Assembly: GCA_947469285.1 (NCBI GenBank)
Contig: CANIOW010000012.1
Coordinates: forward strand, 1 to 64,000
Direction: 5' to 3'
DNA: 64,000 bases
DNA from: Gammaproteobacteria bacterium
Lineage (GTDB): Bacteria > Pseudomonadota > Gammaproteobacteria > Steroidobacterales > Steroidobacteraceae
Made by a program: the position numbers and the translations under genes. The notes beneath the pieces were generated by a model. It was not told the origin of the DNA and did no database searches. It saw only the letters and a program-made list of their open reading frames with translations. This document shows, piece by piece, positions 26,166-36,233 of the stretch (positions are counted from its first letter, which is position 1; each line of letters starts with the position of its first letter).

Positions 26166-27268
26166 GCCACGCTGCGGGCCTGCGGTACTTGCTGCGTAAT
26201 GCAGTGAATATTGCCACCCCCCAGCAAAATTTCACGCGCCGGAACGCCCACCACCTGGCGGCTTGGGAAGCAGCGTTTCAGCACCGCTGCCGCCGCCGCA
26301 TCGCGCTTCGCGTCCAACAGCGGCATGACCACCTGCCGGTTAGCAATGTAAAAATTCACATAGCTGCCCGCCAGTCGTTCACCGGCACAACGTGGCTTGG
26401 TACCGTCGGCACGGTCAATGCCACTCGCTTCCTCTGCCGTCATATACAGCGGCCCGGGCTGCACCAACTTGTGTACTTTCAACCGACGGCCGCGCGAATC
26501 ACGCGCCTCACGTAACCGCGCCTCCGCGTCGCGCACCACGGCGTACATCAGATCGCGCCGGTCTTCCGTCCAGCTCAAAGCCACTTCGCCGGGGGCGGTG
26601 AAGCAGGCCAGATTGTCTACATGCCCGCCGGTTTCATCCATGCACACGCCCTGACCAAGCCAAACGACAGTGTCAATCCCAAGCCAGTCGCGCAAGCGCG
26701 CTTCAAGGTCGCTGCGGCTCAGACCAGGATTACGGTTTGGATTCAACAGGCACTCTTCCGTGGTCAGTAGCGTGCCCTGCCCATCCACATGGAAAGCGCC
26801 GCCCTCCAGCACGAAGGGAGCGCGGTGACGATCCACACCCTCCAACTCGCAGACTTTCTGCGCCACGGCATCGTCCAAGTCCCAGGGGAAGTACAAGCCA
26901 TCTTGGAGCCCGCCCCAAGCGTTGAAGCGCCAGTCAATACCACGGCGGCGACCTTTGGCATCGACCACGAAAGTCGGGCCGACATCGCGCATCCAAGCAT
27001 CATTCGCGGACATTTCCACCACGCGCACGGCTGCCGGTAGCAGCGCTCTGGCATGGGCGTACTGGCGGACGGAAACGCCTACGCGTACCGTCTCGCTGGC
27101 CGCAATGGCCGCGGCCACCGCCGCGAAGGCCACCTGTGCCGGTTTTGCTCCCAAGCGCCAGTTGTCAGGGCGTTCCGGCCACAACATCCAGCACCCGTCG
27201 TGGCGCGAAAATTCCGCCGGCATACGAAACCCAGTGCGGGCAGGCGGGGTTTGACGGGTCGCAGACAT
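26162..27268 (-). CDS. aguA: Agmatine deiminase
   Basis: 368 residues of the peptidylarginine deiminase-like family. Landmarks are MPAEFSRHDGCWMLWPERPD, NDAWMRDVGPTFVV, LEGGAFHVDGQGTLLTTEEC, MDETGGHVDN and the C-terminal GGGNIHCITQQ, which contains the catalytic Cys. AGGAG lies 7 bases before the ATG. The enzyme hydrolyses agmatine to N-carbamoylputrescine and ammonia. The next enzyme, N-carbamoylputrescine amidase, is encoded at 48.7-49.6 kb, so the path to putrescine is complete within the window. Confidence 0.93.
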   Translation of the reverse strand: MSATRQTPPARTGFRMPAEFSRHDGCWMLWPERPDNWRLGAKPAQVAFAAVAAAIAASETVRVGVSVRQYAHARALLPAAVRVVEMSANDAWMRDVGPTFVVDAKGRRRGIDWRFNAWGGLQDGLYFPWDLDDAVAQKVCELEGVDRHRAPFVLEGGAFHVDGQGTLLTTEECLLNPNRNPGLSRSDLEARLRDWLGIDTVVWLGQGVCMDETGGHVDNLACFTAPGEVALSWTEDRRDLMYAVVRDAEARLREARDSRGRRLKVHKLVQPGPLYMTAEEASGIDRADGTKPRCAGERLAGSYVNFYIANRQVVMPLLDAKRDAAAAAVLKRCFPSRQVVGVPAREILLGGGNIHCITQQVPQARSVA

Positions 27269-27355
27269 CCCAACACTCCTAGGCGAAGGCCATAGTTTAA
27301 CGCGCCCAACGCCGTCAATTGTACGACCCTAACCTAAACGGGCTAGAATGGAAGC

Positions 27356-28045
27356 ATGCGCATGCTGCTTGTTGAAGACCAACCAGACCTCGCCGCCAAC
27401 ATTGCCGACCATCTTTCCAGTCTCGGCCATTGGGTGCAGGTCTGTGAGGATGGAGAATCCGCTCTCGCTGCTGTCCGTGGCGGCCAGTTTGATATTGTCG
27501 TCCTCGATGTAATGCTGCCGAAACTGGACGGCTTGGACGTCTGTCGCGGGCTACGTCAGGCAGGCCTTGAGCAATTGCCGGTCCTCATGTTAACCGCCAA
27601 GGACTCGGTTGCCGACCGGGTGGCGGGCCTGGATGCTGGTGCCGACGACTACCTGGTGAAACCCTTCGCCCTGGCTGAACTGGAAGCCCGCGTCCGTGCC
27701 CTGCTGCGCCGCGCTCAACCGGCTAGCGCGCCTGAAGTACTGCAGGTGGCCGACCTCCGTTTCGATCCAGCCACCCTCGTCGTAGAGCGTGCCGGTCAGA
27801 CCTTGCGCTTAAACCCCAGCACCCGACGCATCCTGCATATCTTGTTACAGAACAGCCACCGGGTGGTCACGCGTCAGGAATTGGAAGTGGCGCTGTGGGG
27901 CGACACTCCCCCGACGGGCGATGTCCTGCGCGCCCACATGTACGCGCTGCGCGTTGCCGTCGACAAGCCTTTCGAGCGCAAGTTGCTGCACACCGTCCAT
28001 GGCGAAGGCTACCGACTGGCCCCGCTGGACAATTTTGCCGGCTAA
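27356..28045 (+). CDS. OmpR/PhoP-type response regulator (orphan)
   Basis: 229 residues. The receiver domain (1-115) has acidic residues near the start (VEDQPD), the phosphoacceptor Asp in VVLDVMLPKLDG (about residue 51), Thr in MLTAKDS and Lys in YLVKPF. The winged-helix DNA-binding domain (about 130-225) ends TVHGEGYRL. No sensor kinase is adjacent. A TAGAAT box lies 6 bases ahead of the ATG, which would leave almost no leader; an internal ATG at 27362 is another possible start. Targets are unknown. Confidence 0.92.
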   Translation: MRMLLVEDQPDLAANIADHLSSLGHWVQVCEDGESALAAVRGGQFDIVVLDVMLPKLDGLDVCRGLRQAGLEQLPVLMLTAKDSVADRVAGLDAGADDYLVKPFALAELEARVRALLRRAQPASAPEVLQVADLRFDPATLVVERAGQTLRLNPSTRRILHILLQNSHRVVTRQELEVALWGDTPPTGDVLRAHMYALRVAVDKPFERKLLHTVHGEGYRLAPLDNFAG

Positions 28046-28080
28046 ATCCTTGCCAGCCAGCCGTCACCAGCGCGCGCTTT

Positions 28081-28108
28081 GGCCTGCCCACCCCGGCTGC
28101 GGCAGGCC
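28081..28108 (+). terminator. Hairpin between the response regulator and icd
   Basis: GGCCTGCC at 28081-28088 pairs with GGCAGGCC at 28101-28108 around a 12-base loop. It has no T tract. It could end or attenuate transcription before the icd promoter region. Confidence 0.4.
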
Positions 28109-28177
28109 CTGACGCCGGGCGCAGGCAGTTCTGCTAGCATTCCCCCTTCTTTCCCCTACCTTGAAGAGAGCCTCTGG

Positions 28178-29473
<1,296 letters not shown>

Positions 29474-29493
29474 CTCAGCCGGGGCGGCGCGCC

Positions 29494-31233
29494 GTGAACA
29501 CGACTCCTGCCCCGACCGATCACCTGCTCGCCGAGACCTGTGCGGCAGATGTAATCGATGCCTTCGACGGCTATAACAGCGCCTTTCGGGCTGTGACCCG
29601 CCGCGCGTTACAGCGTTTTGACACCCGCGACTGGAATGGCAGCCAGCGGGACGCCGTAGAGCGCATTGAGCTTTATGAACGGTACGTCGACCGCTGTGTC
29701 GCCGAGTTACGTTTAAAACTCGGTACCACCGCCACCGACCGTGGACTGTGGCAGGCGCTGAAGGCGCACTTCGCCCACCTCATCGCCACCCGGGCCGACG
29801 GCGAGTTTCGCAAGACCTTCTTCAACTCGGCCACGCGACGCTTCTTCGGTACCGTGGGCGTTGATGCCCAGATCGAATTTGTGGCGCTGGACCTCGACCC
29901 GCTTGCTGGCGCCTCGGGCGAAGTCATGACCACCGCGTACGCCAACCGCGGAAACCTCGCCTTGCTGTTTGAAGACGTCCTCGGCGATTTTCGTACCCGT
30001 TCACCGTGGCGAGACTTCAACGCCAGCGTGAAACACGTGGCAGGTGAAGTGCAGGCGTTACTGGACGCAGAAGGCGTCGAGCTGAGCCAGCTGGAAGTGA
30101 TTCGTCCAGTGTTCTGGCAAACCACCCGTGCCTATCTCGTCGGAAGGCTCGATTGCGGCACTTTCGTGGCGCCCCTGGCCATCGCACTACGCAACTCGGA
30201 AAAAGGCGTCCATGTCGACGCCGTGCTGCTGCGCGAGGCAGACGTCTCCATCCTGTTTAGCTTCACGCGCTCGTATTTCCATGTCGACTTGGAACGGGTT
30301 GGCGAGGCAGTACTATTTTTAAAACGCCTGTTGCCGCGCAAGCCCGTGTCCGAACTATTCACCGTGCTGGGCCGCGCACGCCAGGGCAAGACAGAACGTT
30401 TCCGTGAACTGTTCCATCACCTCGAGCAAACTGATGACTTGTTCGACCTTGCTCCCGGGGAGCGCGGACTGGTGATGGTCTGCTTCACTCTCCCGTCGTT
30501 TGATGTGGTATTCAAACTAATCCGCGACAAATTCCCGGTACAGAAGAATATTCTGCGTGAAGACGTCTTACGCAAATACGACTTCGTGTTTAAGCACGAC
30601 CGCGCCGGACGGCTGGTCGATGCGCAGGAATTCAAACGCCTGCGTTTCCCGCGCGCGCGATTCTCCGCCGCACTGCTGCAAGAACTGCTGAGTGAAACCG
30701 CCGCCACCGTCCATGAAGACGGCACCGACCTGATCATCGATCACTGCTACATCGAGCGGCGCATGGTGCCACTTAACCTCTACCTGCAAACGGCAGCGCC
30801 GGAGGACGCCGCCGCAGCGGTGGTTGATTACGGACAGTGCATCCGCGACTTGGCATACACCAATATCTTCGCCGGGGATTTGCTACTGAAGAATTTTGGC
30901 GTAACGCGCCACCACCGGGTCATCTTCTATGACTATGACGAGCTCTGCCTACTGACGGAGTGCCGCTTCCGCGACCTGCCGACGGCCTCGACGCACGAAG
31001 ATGAAATGAGCGCCGACGCCTGGTTTTACGTGGCCGACAATGACGTCTTCCCCGAAACCTTCCTGAAGTTCTTAAGTTTTAGCGCGAGCACGCGGGAAGT
31101 TTTCCTGCAACACCACGGCGAAATCCTCACTGCGCAGTGGTGGCGACAGCTACAGGTGCGGCATGGCGGCGGGGAGGTACTGGAGGTACTGCCTTACGGA
31201 CCGCACCGGGTACGCGTGGCGTCTTCACTATAG
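29494..31233 (+). CDS. aceK: Isocitrate dehydrogenase kinase/phosphatase
   Basis: 579 residues, the usual AceK length, from a GTG at 29494. The N-terminal regulatory half is followed by a kinase-like fold with FVFKHDRAGRLVDAQEFKRL and an RDLAYTNIFAGDLLLKNFGV catalytic segment, and ends with PYGPHRVRVA. AceK phosphorylates and dephosphorylates Icd at a loop Ser, diverting carbon to the glyoxylate shunt on acetate or fatty acids. It usually sits beside aceBA; here it is next to its target icd instead, and no aceA or aceB lies in the window. Confidence 0.95.
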   Translation: MNTTPAPTDHLLAETCAADVIDAFDGYNSAFRAVTRRALQRFDTRDWNGSQRDAVERIELYERYVDRCVAELRLKLGTTATDRGLWQALKAHFAHLIATRADGEFRKTFFNSATRRFFGTVGVDAQIEFVALDLDPLAGASGEVMTTAYANRGNLALLFEDVLGDFRTRSPWRDFNASVKHVAGEVQALLDAEGVELSQLEVIRPVFWQTTRAYLVGRLDCGTFVAPLAIALRNSEKGVHVDAVLLREADVSILFSFTRSYFHVDLERVGEAVLFLKRLLPRKPVSELFTVLGRARQGKTERFRELFHHLEQTDDLFDLAPGERGLVMVCFTLPSFDVVFKLIRDKFPVQKNILREDVLRKYDFVFKHDRAGRLVDAQEFKRLRFPRARFSAALLQELLSETAATVHEDGTDLIIDHCYIERRMVPLNLYLQTAAPEDAAAAVVDYGQCIRDLAYTNIFAGDLLLKNFGVTRHHRVIFYDYDELCLLTECRFRDLPTASTHEDEMSADAWFYVADNDVFPETFLKFLSFSASTREVFLQHHGEILTAQWWRQLQVRHGGGEVLEVLPYGPHRVRVASSL

Positions 31234-31253
31234 GCCCCCAAGCGGCTAGTGCA

Positions 31254-32456
31254 TTACTCTGCGGCGACAGCCGCCAGCGCCTGGGCCAAATCTTGTTTGA
31301 GGTCCGTGACATCTTCCAGACCGAAAGACAGGCGAACCGTGCCACTAGTGATGCCCGACTGGATGGCCAGGGCCGGGCTCAGGTCGCCCGGCTGCAGCAA
31401 CTGCGGCGGCATCACCAAGCTGTCCACGCTCCCTAAGCTCGCGGCCATGCCGAACAGCTGCAGCGCCTCGACAAAACGCGCGGCAGCGGTCATTCCACCG
31501 GCCAGCTGTAAACACACCACCGTGCCCATATCACGTTGCTGCCGCTGGGCCAACGCGTGATCGGGGTGGGAAACCAGGCCCGGATAACGCACCGCTTCCA
31601 CACCAGGCTGCGCCTCGAGCCAGGCGGCTAGCTCATGGGCCGTCGCGCACTGGGCGGTGTAACGCACAAAGTAAGTCTTCAGCCCGCGTTGCACCAAAAA
31701 CGCCGCATGCGGATCGAGGGTCGTACCGATCAGCACGTGTTCCGAACGCAGACGTTTGATATGCGCGGCACTACCGATGACCGCACCGGCCAGTACATCG
31801 CCGTGGCCACCGGCATATTTAGTGAGCGAATGCACGAACAGATCTACTGCATATTCGCCATGCTGGTGAAAACCCGCAAAGGTATTATCCATCATCGACA
31901 GTGCGCCATAGCGCTTGCACAGCGTTGTCACCGCCGCCACATCGGCAATGCGCAGCATGGGATTGGTGGGACTTTCAAAGACCACCAGCTTGACCGCCCG
32001 CGAGGCGAGCGCGGTTTCCAGTGCGAGCAGATCTCCAACCGGCAGCAGCGTGTGGGTCACGCCGTAGCGAGCCAAGGGGCCCTTGAGGAGCTGCCGCGTC
32101 GGCGCATAACTTTCGATAAAGGTAATCACATGGTCGCCGGCGGCGAGCAGGCCATACAACGGCAGGGAAACCGCCGCCATCCCCGACCCCACCACCACGG
32201 CCTCCTCACGGCCTTGCAGGGCAGCGAGGGTGAGCTCCAGCTGGCGAGTGGTGGGGTTCTGGCCACGGCTGTAGAAAAACCCGGGTTGCTCCCCCCGCAG
32301 TATGGCCAGCGTGTCCTCCACCCGTTCGCTCTCGAACTTCACCGACTGGTAGATGGGCGCCACCAAAGGGCGGTTACCCGCCGGCAGCTCAACCTGGGGC
32401 GGGTGCGTCACCAGGGTGCGCGGCTGGCGGGGAGTCGTCATCGAAGCAGCATACAA
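31254..32456 (-). CDS. Cys/Met metabolism PLP-dependent enzyme (cystathionine gamma-synthase/lyase family)
   Basis: 400 residues. FYSRGQNPTTRQLE and VVVGSGMAAVSLPLYGLLAAG are the family's phosphate-binding segments, and the PLP lysine lies in VHSLTKYAGGHGDVLAGAV. An alternative ATG at 32441 would remove five residues; neither start has a strong ribosome site. It lies 26 bases after the ROK gene on the same strand, so may be the last gene of the pot operon. Family members make or break C-S bonds (cystathionine synthase or lyase, methionine gamma-lyase); I cannot choose between them. Confidence 0.85.
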   Translation of the reverse strand: MYAASMTTPRQPRTLVTHPPQVELPAGNRPLVAPIYQSVKFESERVEDTLAILRGEQPGFFYSRGQNPTTRQLELTLAALQGREEAVVVGSGMAAVSLPLYGLLAAGDHVITFIESYAPTRQLLKGPLARYGVTHTLLPVGDLLALETALASRAVKLVVFESPTNPMLRIADVAAVTTLCKRYGALSMMDNTFAGFHQHGEYAVDLFVHSLTKYAGGHGDVLAGAVIGSAAHIKRLRSEHVLIGTTLDPHAAFLVQRGLKTYFVRYTAQCATAHELAAWLEAQPGVEAVRYPGLVSHPDHALAQRQQRDMGTVVCLQLAGGMTAAARFVEALQLFGMAASLGSVDSLVMPPQLLQPGDLSPALAIQSGITSGTVRLSFGLEDVTDLKQDLAQALAAVAAE

Positions 32457-32482
32457 CGGGAGCGCCGCCGTCAGGGGCAGAC

Positions 32483-33250
32483 TTAGGGAGCCAGTCCTTC
32501 AGCGGCCGCGAGCGCCGCGCCGATGACCCCCGCGTGCTGACGGCACTCCGCCGGCACCACCGAACACGGCACACGTAATAAGTGCCCAAATTGTTCCCAC
32601 TGGTCCGACAGCCCGCCACCCAGGACGATAAGCTCCGGCCAGAACAGTGCATGGTAAGTGGTCAACACCCGCGAGGCTTCTGTCGCCCAAGCGGCCCAGT
32701 CGAGCCCGCGTTCACGACGCGCACGACCGGAAGCCAGATGCTCCGCCTCCGCACCACCGACCTCCAAATGGCCGAGTTCCGTATTCGGTAGCAGGTGACC
32801 GTTAATAAACAGGGCACTGCCGATGCCGGTCCCGAAAGTCAGACACAACACCGTTCCGTGCTCACCACGGCAGGCACCTAACCGCATCTCCGCCATCCCC
32901 GCCGCATCGCCATCATTGAGCAGCACCACCGGTCGACCCACCGCGTAGGCGAGCGCACTGCGGGCATCGGCGCCCACCCAGTCGAGATCGATATTCGACG
33001 CCGTATAGGTGATGCCGTGGCGGACCACCGAGGGCACCGCAATGCCTACCGGCAAACTGCCGGGCGTATAGCCCGTGCCAGCTTCCAGTGTCAGCACCAG
33101 CCCTGCGATGACAGCACCGACTGCCGCCAGTGTCGCGGGTGCTGGCGTGGGGCACGCAGTCGACTCGCCGACCAATACACCCGTCTCCAAATCCACCACC
33201 GCCGCCTTGATCGCTGACCCGCCCACGTCAATGCCGATCGCCGCGCTCAT
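32483..33250 (-). CDS. ROK-family polyphosphate glucokinase-like protein
   Basis: 255 residues, the PpgK length, from ATG 33250, which overlaps the stop of the potI-type gene (ATGA). It has the ROK phosphate loop IGIDVGGSAIK, LNDGDAAGMAEMRLG, and CLTFGTGIGSALFINGHLLP followed by NTELGHLEV, the arrangement seen in polyphosphate-dependent glucokinases. Such enzymes phosphorylate glucose with polyphosphate or ATP. Its coupling to a polyamine transporter is unusual. A related ROK sugar kinase cannot be excluded. Confidence 0.83.
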   Translation of the reverse strand: MSAAIGIDVGGSAIKAAVVDLETGVLVGESTACPTPAPATLAAVGAVIAGLVLTLEAGTGYTPGSLPVGIAVPSVVRHGITYTASNIDLDWVGADARSALAYAVGRPVVLLNDGDAAGMAEMRLGACRGEHGTVLCLTFGTGIGSALFINGHLLPNTELGHLEVGGAEAEHLASGRARRERGLDWAAWATEASRVLTTYHALFWPELIVLGGGLSDQWEQFGHLLRVPCSVVPAECRQHAGVIGAALAAAEGLAP

Positions 33251-34107
33251 GCGCCTCCCTGATTGGTCGCCAGCGCCATCTGCACGTCCCGTTGACGTCG
33301 TCGCTCCTGCCGTTGCATCCAGACTCCGGCGACGACCACCAACGAGGCCACCACCGCGACCATGACGGTAGCCAGGGCATTGATGGACGGATTCACGCCC
33401 AGGCGAACCTTCGAGAAGATGAGCTGCGGCAGCGTGGTGGAACCCGGGCCCGACACGAAGCTGGTAATCACCAGGTCGTCCCACGAGAGCGTGAACGCCA
33501 GCAGCCAGCCAGAGAGAATGGCCGGGAAGATGATCGGCAGCGTAATCACGAAGAAGACCTTGGCTGGACGCGCCCCCAGATCCATGGCTGCTTCCTCGAG
33601 CGACTCGTCTAGCGTCAGCAAGCGTGACTGGATGACCACCGTGACATAGGCCATCGAAAAGGTAATGTGCGCGATGGTGATCGTGGTGACACCCCGGCCC
33701 GCCGGCCAGCCGACGAGGGTTTGCATGGCCACAAACAGCAGCAGCATCGCCAGACCCGTAATGACCTCTGGCATTACCATGGGGGCGGTGGTCAGCCCAG
33801 TGAGCAAAGTGCGGCCTTTGAAGCGGCCAAAACGCGCCAACGCAAGGCCCGCCAGCGTACCGAGGATCACCGCACCGGTGGCATTGATAGCGGCAATTCG
33901 CAGGCTGAGTTTGGCGGCGTTCAGCACCTGCTCATCCGCCAGCAAGGCTGTGTACCATTTCAGCGTCGGTGAATTGGCAGTATCCCAGACGGTGACCAGC
34001 TTCGAATAGTTAAACGAATACACCACCATGGATAGAATGGGGATATAGAGAAAAGCAAAGCCGAAAGCCATGGCTGTCAGCACAAAGAATGAACGCCGCT
34101 GATTCAT
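33247..34107 (-). CDS. potI: Putrescine/spermidine ABC transporter, permease (PotI/PotC type)
   Basis: 286 residues beginning MNQRRSFFVLTAMAFGFAF at ATG 34107, overlapping the upstream permease by ATGA. Six membrane helices are seen, with the binding-protein-dependent permease loop EEAAMDLGARPAKVFFVITLP (in two parts) that contacts the ATPase. With the other three pot genes it makes a putrescine-type importer. The start at 34236 in the same frame is rejected because it would overlap potH deeply. Confidence 0.92.
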   Translation of the reverse strand: MNQRRSFFVLTAMAFGFAFLYIPILSMVVYSFNYSKLVTVWDTANSPTLKWYTALLADEQVLNAAKLSLRIAAINATGAVILGTLAGLALARFGRFKGRTLLTGLTTAPMVMPEVITGLAMLLLFVAMQTLVGWPAGRGVTTITIAHITFSMAYVTVVIQSRLLTLDESLEEAAMDLGARPAKVFFVITLPIIFPAILSGWLLAFTLSWDDLVITSFVSGPGSTTLPQLIFSKVRLGVNPSINALATVMVAVVASLVVVAGVWMQRQERRRQRDVQMALATNQGGA

Positions 34108-35096
34108 CGATGCACCCCGCCAGCCGCTTGCTGCGCACGCTGAAACAGCATGATGGGGCCCACTAACAGCAACAGCAGCACAATCGCGACAGCGCTGGCC
34201 ACCGGCCAGTCGCGGTTGTTGAAGAACTCTTCCCACAACACCCGACCGATCATCAGCGAATCGGGGCCACCGAGTAGTGACGGAATGACGAATTCACCCG
34301 TGGCCGGGATAAATACCAGCATGCAGCCGGCCACGATCCCTTCACGGGTGAGCGGCAAGGTGATGCTCAGGAATGCCCTCGTTGGCCGACAACCCAAGTC
34401 CGACGCCGCTTCCAGCAGCGTCATGTCCAGCTTCTCAATCGCCGTGTACAAGGGCAGCACCATGAACGGCAGGTAGCTATAGACAATGCCGATATAGACC
34501 GCCCAGTCGGTCTGCAGCAGCGAGCCCGGCTCGTCGATCAGCCCCAACCACACCAGCAGCTGGTTAACTGGACTGTTGCGCCCAAGCAGGCCGATCCAGG
34601 CGTAGACGCGGAGCAGGAAACTGGTCCAGAACGGCAGCATGACCAGCATCAGCAAGATATTGCGCCAATGCCGTTCGCTGCGCGCAATGCCGTAGGCCAT
34701 CGGGTACCCAATGAGCAAAGCCAGCATCGTGGAGACCGCCGCCATCTTCAGCGAATTCAGCAACGCCGACAGATACAGCGAGTCTTCCCAGAGGAACATG
34801 AAATTCCCGAGGTTCAGCCGCACGAGCATCACTTTGTCGCTGGCCCACTGCACCAAAGGCGCAAACGGCGGCATGGCGATTTCGACCGAGGAAAAAGAAA
34901 TCTTGAGGACGATCAGGAACGGCGCCAGAAAGAACACCAGCAACCAAAGATAAGGCACCGCCGTGACGGCCACGCGCCCCGTGAGGCCCCACTCCTTGAG
35001 GCGGCTCTGCGCTGCGCGCACTGGCCCCCAGCCCAGTAACGCTGACAAGGCTGCCGTGAACTGCTCGCCCAAGGTCAGATAGGCCGGCCGGGACAC
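34104..35096 (-). CDS. potH: Putrescine/spermidine ABC transporter, permease (PotH/PotB type)
   Basis: 330 residues if started at the GTG at 35096, which shares a base with the potG TAG stop. An N-terminal extension of about 40 residues precedes six membrane helices (AVPYLWLLVFFLAPFLIVLK first) and the EAA loop LEAASDLGCRPTRAFLSITLP. The length and the order potF-potG-potH-potI match the E. coli putrescine system. The start has no strong ribosome site and relies on coupling. Confidence 0.92.
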   Translation of the reverse strand: MSRPAYLTLGEQFTAALSALLGWGPVRAAQSRLKEWGLTGRVAVTAVPYLWLLVFFLAPFLIVLKISFSSVEIAMPPFAPLVQWASDKVMLVRLNLGNFMFLWEDSLYLSALLNSLKMAAVSTMLALLIGYPMAYGIARSERHWRNILLMLVMLPFWTSFLLRVYAWIGLLGRNSPVNQLLVWLGLIDEPGSLLQTDWAVYIGIVYSYLPFMVLPLYTAIEKLDMTLLEAASDLGCRPTRAFLSITLPLTREGIVAGCMLVFIPATGEFVIPSLLGGPDSLMIGRVLWEEFFNNRDWPVASAVAIVLLLLLVGPIMLFQRAQQAAGGVHR

Positions 35097-36232
35097 TACT
35101 GGGTCACGACCACGTTGGCAGACGGGCTCCACGATAACCACACCCGTTCTTCCCAAGTCACCCGGTCATCGCGGCGGTCGGTATTCGGCTGAGTGACCCG
35201 CACCAGCTTGCCGCTGTCTAGCGCCACCAAGTAACGGGAGACATCACCCAAGTAAGCAATTTCCTTTACCGTTCCGGCGAACACGTTGTCCAACTGGTCC
35301 GGGCGCTCGCGGTCGATACGCACTTTTTCCGGCCGAACCGCTACCCAGACAGTGGCGTCGGGGGCACTGGAAACACCATGGTCCACATAGACGGTGCCGC
35401 CGAGCTCAGCCGATTCGATGCGGACATGGGCCGGCTCGTCCTCCACCAGACGACCCTCGAACATATTCACCGAGCCGATGAAGTCGGCGACGTACTTGGA
35501 CGTCGGGTATTCGTAAATATCCGTAGGCGTACCGGTCTGCAGAATCTCCCCTTGATTCATCACACCGATGCGTGAGGCCAGGGTCATAGCCTCTTCCTGG
35601 TCATGGGTGACAATGACAAAGGTGACACCGAGCGTTTCTTGGATATTGATCAACTCGAACTGCGTGTGTTCACGCAACTTCTTGTCGAGTGCGCCGAGCG
35701 GCTCGTCCAGCAGTAACAGCTTCGGTCGTTTCACCAGCGAACGCGCCAGCGCCACGCGTTGGCGCTGCCCTCCCGACAACTGGTGCGGCTTGCGCTGATC
35801 AAAGCCCGTCAGCCGTACCAACTGCAGGATCTCTGCCACCCGTGCTTCACGCTCGGCCTTCGGTATGCCATCCTGACGCAGACCAAAGCCCACATTTTCC
35901 ACCACCGTCATGTGTGGAAAGAGCGCATACGACTGGAACATCATGTTCACTGGGCGTTCATACGGCGGAATAGCGGTCATGTCCTGGCCGTCAATGAACA
36001 AGCGACCCTCGGTGGGCTGCTCAAAGCCCGCCAACATGCGCAACAAGGTGGTCTTGCCACAGCCCGAGGGCCCCAGCAGACAGAAAGCCTCGCCCTTGTA
36101 GATATCGAGGCTCACCTGATTCACGGCCACGAAGTCGCCAAAACGCTTGGTCACGCGTTCAATACGGACATACGGCACCGCCGCAGGGTCCGTCCAGGGC
36201 TTCAGTTTTTCCTGCGGTCGGAGAGCCGACAT
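35096..36232 (-). CDS. potG: Putrescine/spermidine ABC transporter, ATP-binding protein (PotG/PotA type)
   Basis: 378 residues from ATG 36232, one base after the potF stop. Walker A (GPSGCGKTTLLRML), Q-loop (MMFQSYALFPHMTV), signature (LSGGQRQRVALARSL), Walker B (LLLLDEPLGALD) and switch His (VIVTHDQEEAMT) are intact, with a C-terminal TOBE regulatory domain from about residue 260. It drives polyamine import. E. coli PotG has nearly the same length. Confidence 0.94.
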   Translation of the reverse strand: MSALRPQEKLKPWTDPAAVPYVRIERVTKRFGDFVAVNQVSLDIYKGEAFCLLGPSGCGKTTLLRMLAGFEQPTEGRLFIDGQDMTAIPPYERPVNMMFQSYALFPHMTVVENVGFGLRQDGIPKAEREARVAEILQLVRLTGFDQRKPHQLSGGQRQRVALARSLVKRPKLLLLDEPLGALDKKLREHTQFELINIQETLGVTFVIVTHDQEEAMTLASRIGVMNQGEILQTGTPTDIYEYPTSKYVADFIGSVNMFEGRLVEDEPAHVRIESAELGGTVYVDHGVSSAPDATVWVAVRPEKVRIDRERPDQLDNVFAGTVKEIAYLGDVSRYLVALDSGKLVRVTQPNTDRRDDRVTWEERVWLSWSPSANVVVTQ

Positions 36233-36233
36233 G

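Noticed and set aside
27356-28045. Pairing the OmpR-type regulator with the histidine kinase at 54.5 kb
   Set aside because: The kinase already has a translationally coupled receiver gene, and the two loci are 26 kb apart.
31635-32486. Open frame of 283 codons on the plus strand
   Set aside because: It is antisense to the PLP enzyme gene, which has intact catalytic motifs.
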